Shown: one piece after another, positions 1 to 8,051 of the stretch
Numbering within the stretch: position 1 is the stretch's first letter
Layout: each line of letters begins with the position of its first letter
Virus record (IMG/VR): IMGVR_UViG_3300042197_001420
Coordinates: 1-51,188 of that record
From: a virus
DNA length: 51,188 bases
Direction: 5' to 3' (one strand)
Notes under the pieces: model-generated
Database searches by the model: none
What the model saw: the letters and a program-made list of their open reading frames with translations, nothing else
What the model was told of the DNA's origin: nothing
Position numbers and translations under genes: made by a program

Positions 1-46
1 TTAATTGCTCATTAATAAAATCTTCGTAATTAGGTAGATTTTCCAT
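1..46 (-). CDS. N-terminal fragment of a capsid-targeting-tagged protein
   Basis: Only the first 15 codons lie in the window; the gene continues past the left edge. They read M-E-N-L-P-N-Y-E-D-F-I-N-E-Q-L, the same N-terminal pattern as six other genes in the left 11 kb. The ATG sits one base after the stop of the upstream gene, as expected in a tight operon. By analogy with T4 internal proteins, the tag would direct the product into the prohead and could be cut after I-N-E. The body of the protein cannot be seen, so no function is proposed. Confidence 0.6.
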   Translation of the reverse strand, partial: MENLPNYEDFINEQL

Positions 47-47
47 T

Positions 48-317
48 TTATTTCTTTATTTCAAATTCAGTGCTTCCTGAGTATTCAGCTCCAATTAATT
101 TTATATTCTTTGCTTCATATCCTGCATTCTTAAGAATTTCTTCTAGAACTTCAGGAAACTTTAAAGCTAATCCCTTGCATGTAAAAACACCAGAAGATTC
201 TGTATATTCAACAACAGATCTTAATTTTTCTCCTACGACCTTTTTAATCTCAGAAACCTCGGAAGTATCCAAGGCTTCTGAAATCATATATTGTTCGTAT
301 GTAGGTAGATTTAACAT
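48..317 (-). CDS. Small capsid-targeting-tagged protein, unknown function
   Basis: This 89-aa protein starts M-L-N-L-P-T-Y-E-Q-Y-M-I-S-E-A-L. The first 14 residues match the tag shared across this region and resemble the T4 capsid-targeting sequence. I-S-E followed by Ala is a good match to the (L/I)-x-E cleavage rule of the T4 gp21 prohead protease, and cleavage would leave a mature protein of about 75 residues. That remainder is charged, with one Cys and mixed alpha/beta character, and I do not recognise it. The ATG abuts the stop of the upstream 259-aa gene. DNA encoding the tag is identical over 20 bases to the start of the gene at 9114-9746. Delivery to the virion interior is inferred. 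Confidence 0.6.
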   Translation of the reverse strand: MLNLPTYEQYMISEALDTSEVSEIKKVVGEKLRSVVEYTESSGVFTCKGLALKFPEVLEEILKNAGYEAKNIKLIGAEYSGSTEFEIKK

Positions 318-1097
318 TTAGAAATTAGACTTTGCTGTAAAGTAGAAAGCAACGAATCCATAATCGTCAATTCTTACTACGTTTAATTTTTCATCATATA
401 AACAAGCCTGACCCATTGAATTACTAAAATCTCCAGAATCGAAATCTTTTCCGTTAAAATTTCCTTGTAAGAAATTGTATATTTTCGACATTGTAGGATC
501 TTCGTCGTTAGTTTCAGAATCTACTTGAATAACTTCTACTGGTTTTGCTCCTAATTGATTAGCAACATTGGTATAGAAAGCAATCATTTCTTTTTCTGCA
601 CCTTCGATAGAATCTTGTAAATTAATATCCGATAGGTCTTTTGCTCCTTTTTTAGCTAATGTTCCTTCGTTCATAGCTGCTTCAGCTTCTGCAATTTCTT
701 CCTCTGACCATTCAAATTCATAAACTACCTCAGGTTTAACAGATTCGAAAATTTCAGATTTGAAAAGTCCGATGCTAGATGATTCGTTCAAATTAGCTTT
801 ATTTTCAGACTTACGAATCATTTCTAAAACTCTCTTACCATATTTAGAAAGAGTAAGAACTTTTTGTCCTCTATTTTCGAATTTTTCGAAATATCTACTA
901 TTTCTTCCAAACCATTTATTAACATCGAGGTCTTTTCCTCTTTCTTCGGTAAGTTGAGTTAAGAAAGTTTTCATTTCCTCTTCAGTAACAAATCGTTTAC
1001 CAACAAATTGAACGACTTTATTTCGAACGGGGGCCTTTTCGTTAACTCGAATGTTGGAGTATTCTCCATACTTTCTTTTAATTTGTGTTCTTGCCAT
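318..1097 (-). CDS. Conserved-looking phage protein, unknown function
   Basis: This 259-aa open frame starts with ATG and ends directly against the next start codon. The N-terminal 100 residues are strongly basic, with many Lys and Arg, suggesting nucleic-acid or scaffold contact. The middle (about 125-160) is acidic and Glu/Ala-rich, and the C-terminal 60 residues are beta-rich and aromatic. I recognise no family motif, signal peptide or membrane segment. It lies between a nucleotidyltransferase-like gene and a tagged small gene, so it could be a late accessory or virion gene. It lacks the capsid-targeting tag of its neighbours. Confidence 0.45.
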   Translation of the reverse strand: MARTQIKRKYGEYSNIRVNEKAPVRNKVVQFVGKRFVTEEEMKTFLTQLTEERGKDLDVNKWFGRNSRYFEKFENRGQKVLTLSKYGKRVLEMIRKSENKANLNESSSIGLFKSEIFESVKPEVVYEFEWSEEEIAEAEAAMNEGTLAKKGAKDLSDINLQDSIEGAEKEMIAFYTNVANQLGAKPVEVIQVDSETNDEDPTMSKIYNFLQGNFNGKDFDSGDFSNSMGQACLYDEKLNVVRIDDYGFVAFYFTAKSNF

Positions 1098-1129
1098 TTT
1101 TTTGTTTTTGTTATTTTTTTCTATATATC

Positions 1130-2347
1130 TTAGATTTTAATCTTTCTCTCCTCTTGAATTCTTTTGGTAAAGTAGTCTTCAAAAGTCGGGAAAGAAGATT
1201 CTCCAACGTTTACATTTTTTATTTTTTTCTTCATTTTCTTTATGATATCTGCCACATCATCCAAAAGAATTTGAGTAACAGTTCCTGAAGGTTTCTTCTT
1301 GGGTTTGGAAAATGAAGAAAGAAGAATTTTGTATATGTGCTTATTTATAGTAGAGTCTTTTATAAGTTCTCTAACTTTATCGTCATCTATAAGACCGGTA
1401 TTCAAATCAAATTCGGGAACGGATGCAAAAGAAAGAGGATCTACTTCAATACCCTCGTATTTGTAGCCGTTTCTCTTAATGTATTGTTTATAAATTTCGT
1501 TGATTAGCTCAATATATCGATCTTCTTCACCGATAGTTTTAAGTCCGTATTTTTGAAGTCCTGTAACTTTAATATACTCTGCTAAATCAGAAAGAATGAT
1601 TCCATACATGTCTTGAGGTTCTCTTTCCTCGTCATTCGTTCTATTGATCTGAGTAATTACAGGATCTATAACTTTTGCATGTGTAATATCTGTTCCGTCT
1701 TTATTCATAAATTTGAAAATGATAGAATCGATAGGTTTTTCTACATCATTTTTCAAAGCTGTAGATTTTAATTGAGGATTTAGAATCGATACGATATATT
1801 TTGTAAAAGAATCAGTATTGAATCTCTTTATCAATTCATTTTCCGGAGTTCTTAAATAATCTAGAAGATGAGTTTTTTGTGCCTGGTCCAATTCGCCATA
1901 CCAAATGATCGGTGGTTTTTCGACTCTAAGCAAATCCGATATTCCGTTAAGAATAGACACATCATCAATAACTTTTCCTTTAGGGGATTTAATGTCGGTT
2001 AGAACTAATCCGTTCAAAGGTAGCTTATCGTAAGTGATGTTTGCTGGTTTGGTCGTATGAAAGAATCTAAGACCGTATTTATATCCGATAGGTAGCTTTT
2101 CAAGATCTTCTTTAGGAAGAGATTCTATGAATCGAATAGGTGCCTCGTATAACGAAGACATGGTACGATCAATTGAGGTAATTTTGCCGTCTTTCTTATA
2201 AAATACTAGTCCCTTTTCGGTTCTTTCAAAACAAAATCGAGTTGCATTAAGTTTTTCACTAACTACAACAAATTGATTGAATAATTTATTAACAAACTTC
2301 ATTCCATCGGTTAAGAAGACTTGTCTAAGTGTTTGTATTTCAGCCAT
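1130..2347 (-). CDS. Possible nucleotidyltransferase (RNA/DNA ligase-like) protein
   Basis: This is a 405-aa protein. Residues 30-40 read S-E-K-L-N-A-T-R-F-C-F, reminiscent of ligase motif I (E-K-x-D/H-G-x-R-F), with Lys32 as the candidate nucleotidyl acceptor. They are followed by F-Y-K-K-D-G and D-R segments and by Y-G-L-R-F-F and L-N-G-L-V-L-T-D-I, where ligase-like folds carry motifs III and IIIa. The usual Asp or His plus Gly after the Lys is replaced by Asn-Ala, so activity is uncertain. The C-terminus ends with F-P-T-F-E-D-Y-F near residue 390, which resembles the N-terminal tag of neighbouring genes but sits at the opposite end. The gene is 2 bp from the upstream tagged gene. The ligase-like assignment is inferred from motif resemblance only. 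Confidence 0.35.
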   Translation of the reverse strand: MAEIQTLRQVFLTDGMKFVNKLFNQFVVVSEKLNATRFCFERTEKGLVFYKKDGKITSIDRTMSSLYEAPIRFIESLPKEDLEKLPIGYKYGLRFFHTTKPANITYDKLPLNGLVLTDIKSPKGKVIDDVSILNGISDLLRVEKPPIIWYGELDQAQKTHLLDYLRTPENELIKRFNTDSFTKYIVSILNPQLKSTALKNDVEKPIDSIIFKFMNKDGTDITHAKVIDPVITQINRTNDEEREPQDMYGIILSDLAEYIKVTGLQKYGLKTIGEEDRYIELINEIYKQYIKRNGYKYEGIEVDPLSFASVPEFDLNTGLIDDDKVRELIKDSTINKHIYKILLSSFSKPKKKPSGTVTQILLDDVADIIKKMKKKIKNVNVGESSFPTFEDYFTKRIQEERKIKI

Positions 2348-2349
2348 TG

Positions 2350-3363
2350 TTATTTTTCTAATGTGATAGAGTTAATGTAAGTTAACTGATCTTTTATCTC
2401 TTTGGCTTTAACTTTGATTTGATTTGTGTAATAGGTATCTTTAATACCCCATCTTTCTTCTGATTCTTTAGCGGAGTTAGTATAGGTAACATAATCAGCA
2501 TACCATTGTAGTACTCGTTGAATAATATATCCACAATTAGGCATGGTTTGTTCTTCTCCTTTTTTCGTATATCCAACGATAATATCTCCATATCTACCTT
2601 TGAGTTGCTTCTCTAATGCAGTTTTAATTTTATCTGTAAGCGAATCTATAGCCTCTTTAACCATTCCATCAATATCATCGCCGGCAGCTCTTTCTCTAAG
2701 AATAGCTTCGTATCTGGACATATTTTGAGCTCTAAAATCTTTATCGGATATAAATTTCATAGCTCCTTGCTGAGATTCTTTTCTATTTTTTCTTAATTCA
2801 ATAGATGAAGCAACCTTGCTAGGATCGATAACATAAACTGCATCGGTAACATCAGCCATTCTTTTAAGTGAATCCAAGTTAGATCCATATTTGCCTTTAT
2901 TGGTATCCGCAGATCCTAATTTAGTTCCAGCATCTTTTTTAGGAACTAATTTATATTCAGCTTCTCCTTTTTTAGATTTAGAAGCCCATCTATCATATTT
3001 CAATCCCATATAAAGACCGCCTTTAACCACGGCTAAAGGAACATTAGCTTTTATTTTTCTGGGGCCAATATCGGATGCATATGGATTCTCTTTTTCGTTT
3101 TCGGAGAAGTAAATTAAAATTAGATTTGGGTCTGATTTTGATAAATTTTCTGCAGCATGAGGATCTACTCTATTGATATCTGCATTTGTTATTTCCGATA
3201 CAGCAATTCCCATTTTTGATAAAGTATCAAAAAATGCCTTTCCGATTCCGCCATCTTTATTGGATACGATATTTTGAAGTACCGAAGAATTAAAAGCTTC
3301 GTTTAGAAATTCATAACCGTAATTTTCGTTTACAAATTCGTCAAATGACATTAGGTCTTTCAT
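2350..3363 (-). CDS. Large capsid-targeting-tagged internal-protein candidate
   Basis: This 337-aa protein starts M-K-D-L-M-S-F-D-E-F-V-N-E-N-Y and then has F-L-N-E-A-F at about residues 19-24. It has the tag pattern, and L-N-E before Ala is a near-ideal gp21-type (L/I)-x-E cleavage site, better than V-N-E earlier in the tag. The remaining 310 or so residues are highly charged, with basic stretches around 125-165 and helical segments towards the C-terminus. I recognise no domain. Its size and position between the uvsW cluster and the ligase-like gene resemble large packaged T4-type proteins such as Alt, but no ADP-ribosyltransferase motif was found. The internal location is inferred from the tag. 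Confidence 0.5.
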   Translation of the reverse strand: MKDLMSFDEFVNENYGYEFLNEAFNSSVLQNIVSNKDGGIGKAFFDTLSKMGIAVSEITNADINRVDPHAAENLSKSDPNLILIYFSENEKENPYASDIGPRKIKANVPLAVVKGGLYMGLKYDRWASKSKKGEAEYKLVPKKDAGTKLGSADTNKGKYGSNLDSLKRMADVTDAVYVIDPSKVASSIELRKNRKESQQGAMKFISDKDFRAQNMSRYEAILRERAAGDDIDGMVKEAIDSLTDKIKTALEKQLKGRYGDIIVGYTKKGEEQTMPNCGYIIQRVLQWYADYVTYTNSAKESEERWGIKDTYYTNQIKVKAKEIKDQLTYINSITLEK

Positions 3364-3366
3364 AAT

Positions 3367-3582
3367 TTATTTTTTATTTTTGTAATTCTTCATTGTTTCA
3401 AGGAACCCTGCAAGTTGCTCATCATTAAGCTCGGAAGGATCTTTAGCGCCATATTTCTGAAGGTTTTCCAGAAAGGCTTTTTTGAATTTTTCAGCGGATG
3501 CTTCTCGAAGTTTCTGTTCCTTAACTTCTGATCTAATTTTATTAAAGTTTCTAAATTTAAGCAAAGCCATTTTAGTTTTCAC
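3367..3582 (-). CDS. Small basic protein downstream of uvsW
   Basis: This 71-aa, Lys-rich, helical protein has an ATG that overlaps the last 11 bases of uvsW, suggesting translational coupling. It has no recognised domain. The N-terminal half is strongly basic (K/R-rich) and the C-terminal half contains a short helix-turn-helix-like acidic/hydrophobic segment. In T4 a small gene (uvsW.1) also follows uvsW, but I cannot show homology from sequence. A role in recombination or nucleic-acid binding is possible on context alone. Confidence 0.4.
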   Translation of the reverse strand: MKTKMALLKFRNFNKIRSEVKEQKLREASAEKFKKAFLENLQKYGAKDPSELNDEQLAGFLETMKNYKNKK

Positions 3583-5104
3583 TATTTTTACTATATATCT
3601 TCTTTAAATCAACTCGTCTCGTAGTATAAGGAAAGTTCTGATCTGCATATATAGCCTGTCTGGCTTCGGAGTGCTTATATAAGTAGTTTTTGAATTTGCC
3701 GACACAATAATCGTCTACAAAATCGATGATAATTAACTTCTTTTTAGTTTCATGTTTACGTAATCCTCGACCAATGGATTGTCGAATAATTACTTCCGAT
3801 TTGAAAGATTCTGTTAGGTAAATTGTGTGTATATTCTTAACATTAATTCCTGTAGAGAATGTTCCGAAAGAGGCAATCATAATTTTACCTTCTCCTTCTT
3901 CGAGATTATCTTTTTGATATTCTCTCAGGTCTTTATCTACCGAACCGTCGATATAAAAAATCTTTCGATTAGTCTTTTCTCTAAGCTTGTCGTATATCTT
4001 ATTTCCATATTCAATTCGATAAAAGAGAACAAGGCTATTTTTTGTGTTCTTTAGAATCATATCAGTTATGAATTCTAGTCTTTCTTCAGATTGAATTGCA
4101 TATTGCTGTTCTAGATTTAGAAGTTTTTTACGATCTTCTTCGGATCTCTGAAAGAGAGTTTTGAATCCTTCTTTCACCTCAGAACGAGCATAATCCATTT
4201 CAATAACATAAACTTCACAAGGAGTAATATGTCCTTTTTCCATCAAATAATCGGCTCGAATTGATGTAATTACAGGTCCTGTATATGCCATAAGAGTTAG
4301 ACGATCTAGAGTTCCTGGTTTAGGAATTGTACCAGAAAGTCCGAATTTTCTAGTTGCCGAATCACATTTCTCTAGAATAGTTTTGATAGAAACCGATTTT
4401 GCTTTATGTGTTTCATCGACTATAACCGTATCGAATTGATCGAAATACTCCTTGTCTTTTTTAACTAGAGATTGATATGTTCCTATAACGATATTCGATT
4501 TATCTCGAATAACAGATCCGGCAAAGATTTGTTGAATATCCATCTTCATCTTACAGGACTCCTCATTGTATTGATAAAAATCTTCAGCACCTTGAACTAC
4601 AAGGTCAACAGTAGGAACAATCATTAGGACCTTTCTAGCCTTTTGAGTTTCTAATAGATAGGCGATTGTCATATAAGTAATCAAAGTCTTTCCGGCCGAA
4701 GTTGCTAATTCAGCCAAACAATTTTGATATTTAATGATATTGAATACTGTGTCTATTTGATAGTCTCGAGGCTTCATTTGAGCATTTGCCCATTTCTCAT
4801 CTATCCAAGATTGAAATTCTTCTTTGTCTATTTCTCTATCGAATCTTCTTTCAATTCCTTCGATGTTTAATTCAAAGTCATATTGTTTACACAGCTCAAC
4901 AACTTCATGCCAAAGTCCAGAAGGCAAATATCTATCAGATTTGAAGTAAGAGATATAACCATCCCAAAATCCTTTCTTAACTCGAGGATCCCATTTGGCA
5001 TTAGCTGCTTGTTTTCTAAATGACAAATTTAATTGATCTAGTTCTAGTTCAGTTGCCTCGGTTAGAGTAAGAAATTTGTCATTATGTGTCAGTGACCAAT
5101 TCAT
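3572..5104 (-). CDS. uvsW: UvsW-like superfamily 2 helicase
   Basis: This 510-aa ATP-dependent helicase unwinds branched DNA, R-loops and stalled forks during recombination-dependent replication. Visible motifs are Q-like P-R-D-Y-Q near 112-116, Walker A A-T-S-A-G-K-T at 134-140, Walker B/motif II D-E-T-H at 230-233, motif III S-G-T at 257-259, motif V F-S-T-G-I near 416-420 and motif VI R-Q-S-I-G-R-G-L-R-K at 441-450. The T-S-A-G-K Walker A, the size and the N-terminal region before the helicase core fit T4 UvsW (about 500 aa). Its upstream neighbour is a UvsY-like gene, the same pairing seen in T4. The ATG follows an A/T-rich leader with no Shine-Dalgarno motif. Confidence 0.9.
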   Translation of the reverse strand: MNWSLTHNDKFLTLTEATELELDQLNLSFRKQAANAKWDPRVKKGFWDGYISYFKSDRYLPSGLWHEVVELCKQYDFELNIEGIERRFDREIDKEEFQSWIDEKWANAQMKPRDYQIDTVFNIIKYQNCLAELATSAGKTLITYMTIAYLLETQKARKVLMIVPTVDLVVQGAEDFYQYNEESCKMKMDIQQIFAGSVIRDKSNIVIGTYQSLVKKDKEYFDQFDTVIVDETHKAKSVSIKTILEKCDSATRKFGLSGTIPKPGTLDRLTLMAYTGPVITSIRADYLMEKGHITPCEVYVIEMDYARSEVKEGFKTLFQRSEEDRKKLLNLEQQYAIQSEERLEFITDMILKNTKNSLVLFYRIEYGNKIYDKLREKTNRKIFYIDGSVDKDLREYQKDNLEEGEGKIMIASFGTFSTGINVKNIHTIYLTESFKSEVIIRQSIGRGLRKHETKKKLIIIDFVDDYCVGKFKNYLYKHSEARQAIYADQNFPYTTRRVDLKKIYSKNSEN

Positions 5105-5107
5105 AAA

Positions 5108-5554
5108 TTAGTAATTTTTTTGATGGAATTCTTCTATGCTAATTCGATTACGTATAGCGAATCCCATTTTATCCAATGTGTCCACACATTCAGCAAAGAA
5201 GTTAATTTGATTATCGAGTAGCTCAGTTTGTCTGGTTCTTAGAGCCATATCTGAATCTATGAATTGATTTATTTCTCGATAATCCAATCTAACGTCATGT
5301 TGTAGTTTGTAATACTCATAACGAACTTTACGATAATTTTGATCGTTAGATTTTTTCTTATAGACTGCAGCACGATACTTTGCTAGTTTTTCTACCATCA
5401 TATGTCTATACGAAAGCATCAATACTTGAGCTTCAGGTATTTGATCGATCTTGTTTATCATCGAAATTAAGGAAGACATTTTTGTGCTATAATCATTCCT
5501 TTCTTTTTCAAGGGCCTCATCGATTTCGTTAACTTTTCTTTCTTCTTCGGTCAT
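5108..5554 (-). CDS. uvsY: UvsY-like recombination mediator
   Basis: This 148-aa protein is predicted to load the UvsX recombinase onto gp32-coated single-stranded DNA. It is almost entirely helical and charged, as in T4 UvsY (137 aa). The C-terminal segment around residues 108-143 has the UvsY pattern: an aromatic helix (N-F-F-A-E-C-V-D-T-L) followed by M-G-F-A-I-R-N-R and a terminal E-E-F, comparable to T4 R-G-F-A-I-K-H. Its position directly upstream of uvsW supports the call. The ATG overlaps the stop of the preceding small gene by one base. uvsX is not in the window. The middle of the protein shows little obvious identity to T4, so confidence rests on the C-terminus and synteny. Confidence 0.75.
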   Translation of the reverse strand: MTEEERKVNEIDEALEKERNDYSTKMSSLISMINKIDQIPEAQVLMLSYRHMMVEKLAKYRAAVYKKKSNDQNYRKVRYEYYKLQHDVRLDYREINQFIDSDMALRTRQTELLDNQINFFAECVDTLDKMGFAIRNRISIEEFHQKNY

Positions 5555-5793
5555 TAGAACAGAGAATTATTGTCTTTTTTATTTCGATCTTTTAGATCGA
5601 CTATATTTTTTTCCTTTATTTTTCTTTCTTTATATTTTATGTCACCTATCTCAATTTGATTAATTTTCGGTGTTTTTTCAGTCGGTTCAAAATCGATTAG
5701 AAGCTTCAAATCCTTCTTTTTGCCGGATTCTTCGTGAAATTTTTCTAATTCGCTTTCCATGATCTTAAACATTTCTGATGTCGATAGGTTCAT
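5554..5793 (-). CDS. Small charged protein between primase and uvsY
   Basis: This 79-aa Lys/Glu-rich protein has no recognised domain. The longest start overlaps the primase end by 29 bases. In-frame ATGs at codons 8 and 12 would reduce or remove that overlap, so the true start is uncertain. The stop codon overlaps the uvsY ATG by one base, consistent with coupled translation. The C-terminal 40 residues are almost all Lys, Asp, Asn, Glu and Ile and look disordered. A replication or recombination accessory role is possible by context only. Confidence 0.4.
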   Translation of the reverse strand: MNLSTSEMFKIMESELEKFHEESGKKKDLKLLIDFEPTEKTPKINQIEIGDIKYKERKIKEKNIVDLKDRNKKDNNSLF

Positions 5794-6826
5794 TTGTAAA
5801 GTATTTATCGAGGTTTTTTATTGCTTCGTTTTTTCGTTTCCAACAGTATATGAATAGATCGTTTAGGTCTTTTACCTTTTCTTGAACCTTATAGTCTCGA
5901 ACCAATTTGTTCCACATAAAGACGGATTTTCTTCTTTTAAGTTTTGCTTCCATTACACGTCTTCCTGCCGGATCATTATCAAATAGGTATCGAATAGTAG
6001 AAATATCATCAAACATTTCTGTAGGTTTATCTGCACCTGTAATTGCTATAGAATTAGGTTGTAAAAATGAATCGATAACCCCTTCGAATACTGTTACTGG
6101 TTTACTGAAATCTACAGAAGTAAGTCCGAAATAAAGACTTGTAGTGTTTAGCTTTATGATTTCATCTTCAGGTTTATCTATGCCCTTTCCGCGAATTAGG
6201 TAATTTATTTTTTCGATATTGTAACTTACATATTTTGCTCGTTTTTCGGAGAAATTACGGATTTGCCAACCTAGAATTTTTGCTTTATTCGGAGTTAGAT
6301 GTAAAACATAAAGTTGATCTTTTTTTGGATCGTAAAGGAATTGATCTAACTTAAAGTGCATAAATCTGGCTTTGAGGTATTTTTCAATAGTCAGATTTTC
6401 TGAAGGATGTACAAGCTTAAGTTTTTCTTTTACTTCTTCGTAAGGAATACCATAATCGAAAAGATTTTGAAACGTTGTATGTTCTAAATAATCTTTTGTT
6501 TGAACAGCAACTCGATGTTCACGAATATAGTCTAAGAAGAATCCGAGTTCATCCATGTTCTTAATAGGAACATTAAAATCTTTGAAGAAACTTACGAGGT
6601 TTGTATGTTTTTTACATCCATCGTTAAAACAATGGTACATCAAATTTGCCCAATAGATATTGGCTCGTTTTTTGTATTGATTAGTGGAGTCACCGCAATA
6701 AGGACATGCAAAATTTAATCGATCTCGAAAAAATCTTACTTCGCCTTTAACGCCTTGAAATTGAGATTTAATAACAGATTCGACTCTTGAATTAATTTCA
6801 ATTTTTTTTGCTTCGGTAATTTCCAT
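5765..6826 (-). CDS. 61: gp61-like DNA primase
   Basis: This 353-aa primase would make RNA primers for lagging-strand synthesis at the phage fork. Near the N-terminus is a zinc-binding module with Cys41-x2-Cys44 and Cys66-x4-Cys71, the CHC2-type ribbon. A Toprim-like catalytic centre follows: F-E-G-V-I-D at 247-252 with Glu248, and F-D-N-D-P-A-G at 282-288 with Asp283 and Asp285. The length is close to T4 gp61 (342 aa). No helicase domain is fused, so a separate gp41-type helicase should be encoded elsewhere. It sits in a cluster with gene 32, uvsY and uvsW. Confidence 0.85.
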   Translation of the reverse strand: MEITEAKKIEINSRVESVIKSQFQGVKGEVRFFRDRLNFACPYCGDSTNQYKKRANIYWANLMYHCFNDGCKKHTNLVSFFKDFNVPIKNMDELGFFLDYIREHRVAVQTKDYLEHTTFQNLFDYGIPYEEVKEKLKLVHPSENLTIEKYLKARFMHFKLDQFLYDPKKDQLYVLHLTPNKAKILGWQIRNFSEKRAKYVSYNIEKINYLIRGKGIDKPEDEIIKLNTTSLYFGLTSVDFSKPVTVFEGVIDSFLQPNSIAITGADKPTEMFDDISTIRYLFDNDPAGRRVMEAKLKRRKSVFMWNKLVRDYKVQEKVKDLNDLFIYCWKRKNEAIKNLDKYFTNEPIDIRNV

Positions 6827-6828
6827 TT

Positions 6829-7035
6829 TTAATTTTTATGCATTTTATAGAGATTGATTCCGATAACGAGAACATTCATAATCATAACAGGATAGGATTC
6901 GATAAAGAATCCATAAACAACAAAACATGCACATGCAAAGCTATTTATAAGTCGTAACATCCACATATCTTTCATTAACATGGAAAGTAAGACCATTAAC
7001 ATTGAGAAATACCCAAAGATTTCAATATAATTCAT
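6829..7035 (-). CDS. Small YgjV-like inner-membrane protein
   Basis: This 68-aa, very hydrophobic protein has Leu/Met-rich segments at about residues 5-23, 28-46 and 48-64, so two or three membrane helices. The arrangement G-Y-F-S-M near the start, then L-R-L-I-N-S, V-V-Y-G-F-F, S-Y-P-V-M-I-M-N and G-I-N-L-Y-K resembles YgjV/semiSWEET-like small membrane proteins, but with only half the usual length. It lies between gene 32 and the primase gene, just downstream of the gene 32 terminator, so read-through or its own promoter must supply transcription. Its function in infection is unknown. Confidence 0.55.
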   Translation of the reverse strand: MNYIEIFGYFSMLMVLLSMLMKDMWMLRLINSFACACFVVYGFFIESYPVMIMNVLVIGINLYKMHKN

Positions 7036-7047
7036 ACAATTAGATAA

Positions 7048-7074
7048 AAGGGCACTCCCATAAGAAGTGCCCTT
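7048..7074 (-). terminator. Intrinsic terminator after gene 32
   Basis: A perfect 9-bp stem (AAGGGCACT paired with AGTGCCCTT) encloses a 9-nt loop. On the minus strand it is followed by TTTTATC. It lies 17 bp after the gene 32 stop codon and is by far the most GC-rich hairpin in any gap of the window. It should end or attenuate the gene 32 transcript before the membrane-protein and primase genes. Confidence 0.85.
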
Positions 7075-7091
7075 GATTTAGATTAGATTGA

Positions 7092-8051
7092 TTATTTAAT
7101 ATCGAATTCTTTCAACCATTCTTCAATATCATTATCGTTTGAGTTTCCGGCATCTTTTGAAGCAGAGTCAATAGATGAAGCAGATTCTTGAACAACATGA
7201 TTTTCAGTAGTTCCTGCCATAGGTGGAATCGGAGATTCTTTCTTTACAGGGGTTGGAGAACTTACTGCTTGATAAGCAGAACCTGGATTAGATCCGGTTA
7301 ATTCAGCAATGTAATTGAAAACCTTTTCACGAGTTTCATTTGTCCATGGCTTGAATTCGTGATCTTCTAATGTAGATACACCTTCATAGATACCAAGAAT
7401 CATTTTACGACATTCTTCATTGTTATCCATTTTAGAACCATTTAGAGTTACGGAAGCTGGATTATTAGCGAATTTACATTCTTCATAATTCCAATATCCG
7501 CCTTTCATAGTTACTTTTAATGAGAAGTCTTTACCGTTAAAGAAGTCAAAGATGTTTGTTGGTTCTACACCCATTTCGATATCTTCAGCGGAAGGCTGAA
7601 TTTGAGCATCGATTAATTTCTTAACCGCTCGAGGATAACGAATGATTTGAACTGTGTTTTCTAATTCTGGACGTTGTGGATCCTTAACAATTAAAACATA
7701 AGAATAGTAGTATTCTTTACGTTTCATTTTTTCAGCTTGCTTCTTTTCGAAAGCAGATTCTGATTTGTAGAGTTTCCAGAAAGTGTCCTGAATAATTGAT
7801 TTTTCACCTGGTTGAGATGAAGGACAATCGGCATAGAAACCGTTTCCATCGGCATCTTCTAGCCAATAGGAGAATTTCTTGACGATTGATTTTTTGGGAT
7901 TGTTTAGATTCGGAATGAATCTTAAAACTGCTCTGTAGATAGAGTCTTTAGAAAGTTTCGGATCGGTTTTGTAAATATCAGATCCTGTTTGTTGTTTTTC
8001 CTCGGATTTGAAATTGTCGAGGCTCAAATTAAAAATGTCTAAATTTTCCAT
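7092..8051 (-). CDS. 32: gp32-like single-stranded DNA-binding protein
   Basis: This 319-aa protein would coat single-stranded DNA at the fork and during recombination, and interact with UvsY, primase and polymerase. Residues 108-125 (K-M-K-R-K-E-Y-Y-Y-S-Y-V-L-I-V-K-D-P) and the following E-M-G-x-x-P-T-N, S-L-K-V and N-Y-E-E-C-K-F segments follow the T4 gp32 core (K-R-K-T-S-Y-W-A-N-I-L-V-V-K-D-P; E-M-G; N-Y-D-E-S-K-F) in the same order. The C-terminus is Ser/Asp-rich and ends acidic, as in the T4 protein-interaction tail. Only Cys76 remains where T4 has a zinc-binding His/Cys set, so the zinc site appears lost. A 173-bp leader with repeats precedes it and a terminator follows. Confidence 0.88.
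   Translation of the reverse strand: MENLDIFNLSLDNFKSEEKQQTGSDIYKTDPKLSKDSIYRAVLRFIPNLNNPKKSIVKKFSYWLEDADGNGFYADCPSSQPGEKSIIQDTFWKLYKSESAFEKKQAEKMKRKEYYYSYVLIVKDPQRPELENTVQIIRYPRAVKKLIDAQIQPSAEDIEMGVEPTNIFDFFNGKDFSLKVTMKGGYWNYEECKFANNPASVTLNGSKMDNNEECRKMILGIYEGVSTLEDHEFKPWTNETREKVFNYIAELTGSNPGSAYQAVSSPTPVKKESPIPPMAGTTENHVVQESASSIDSASKDAGNSNDNDIEEWLKEFDIK

Noticed and set aside
70-321. Plus-strand frames such as 70-321, 760-957, 38662-39021 and 42704-42997
   Set aside because: They are antisense shadows of long minus-strand genes, with no recognised domain and no start context.
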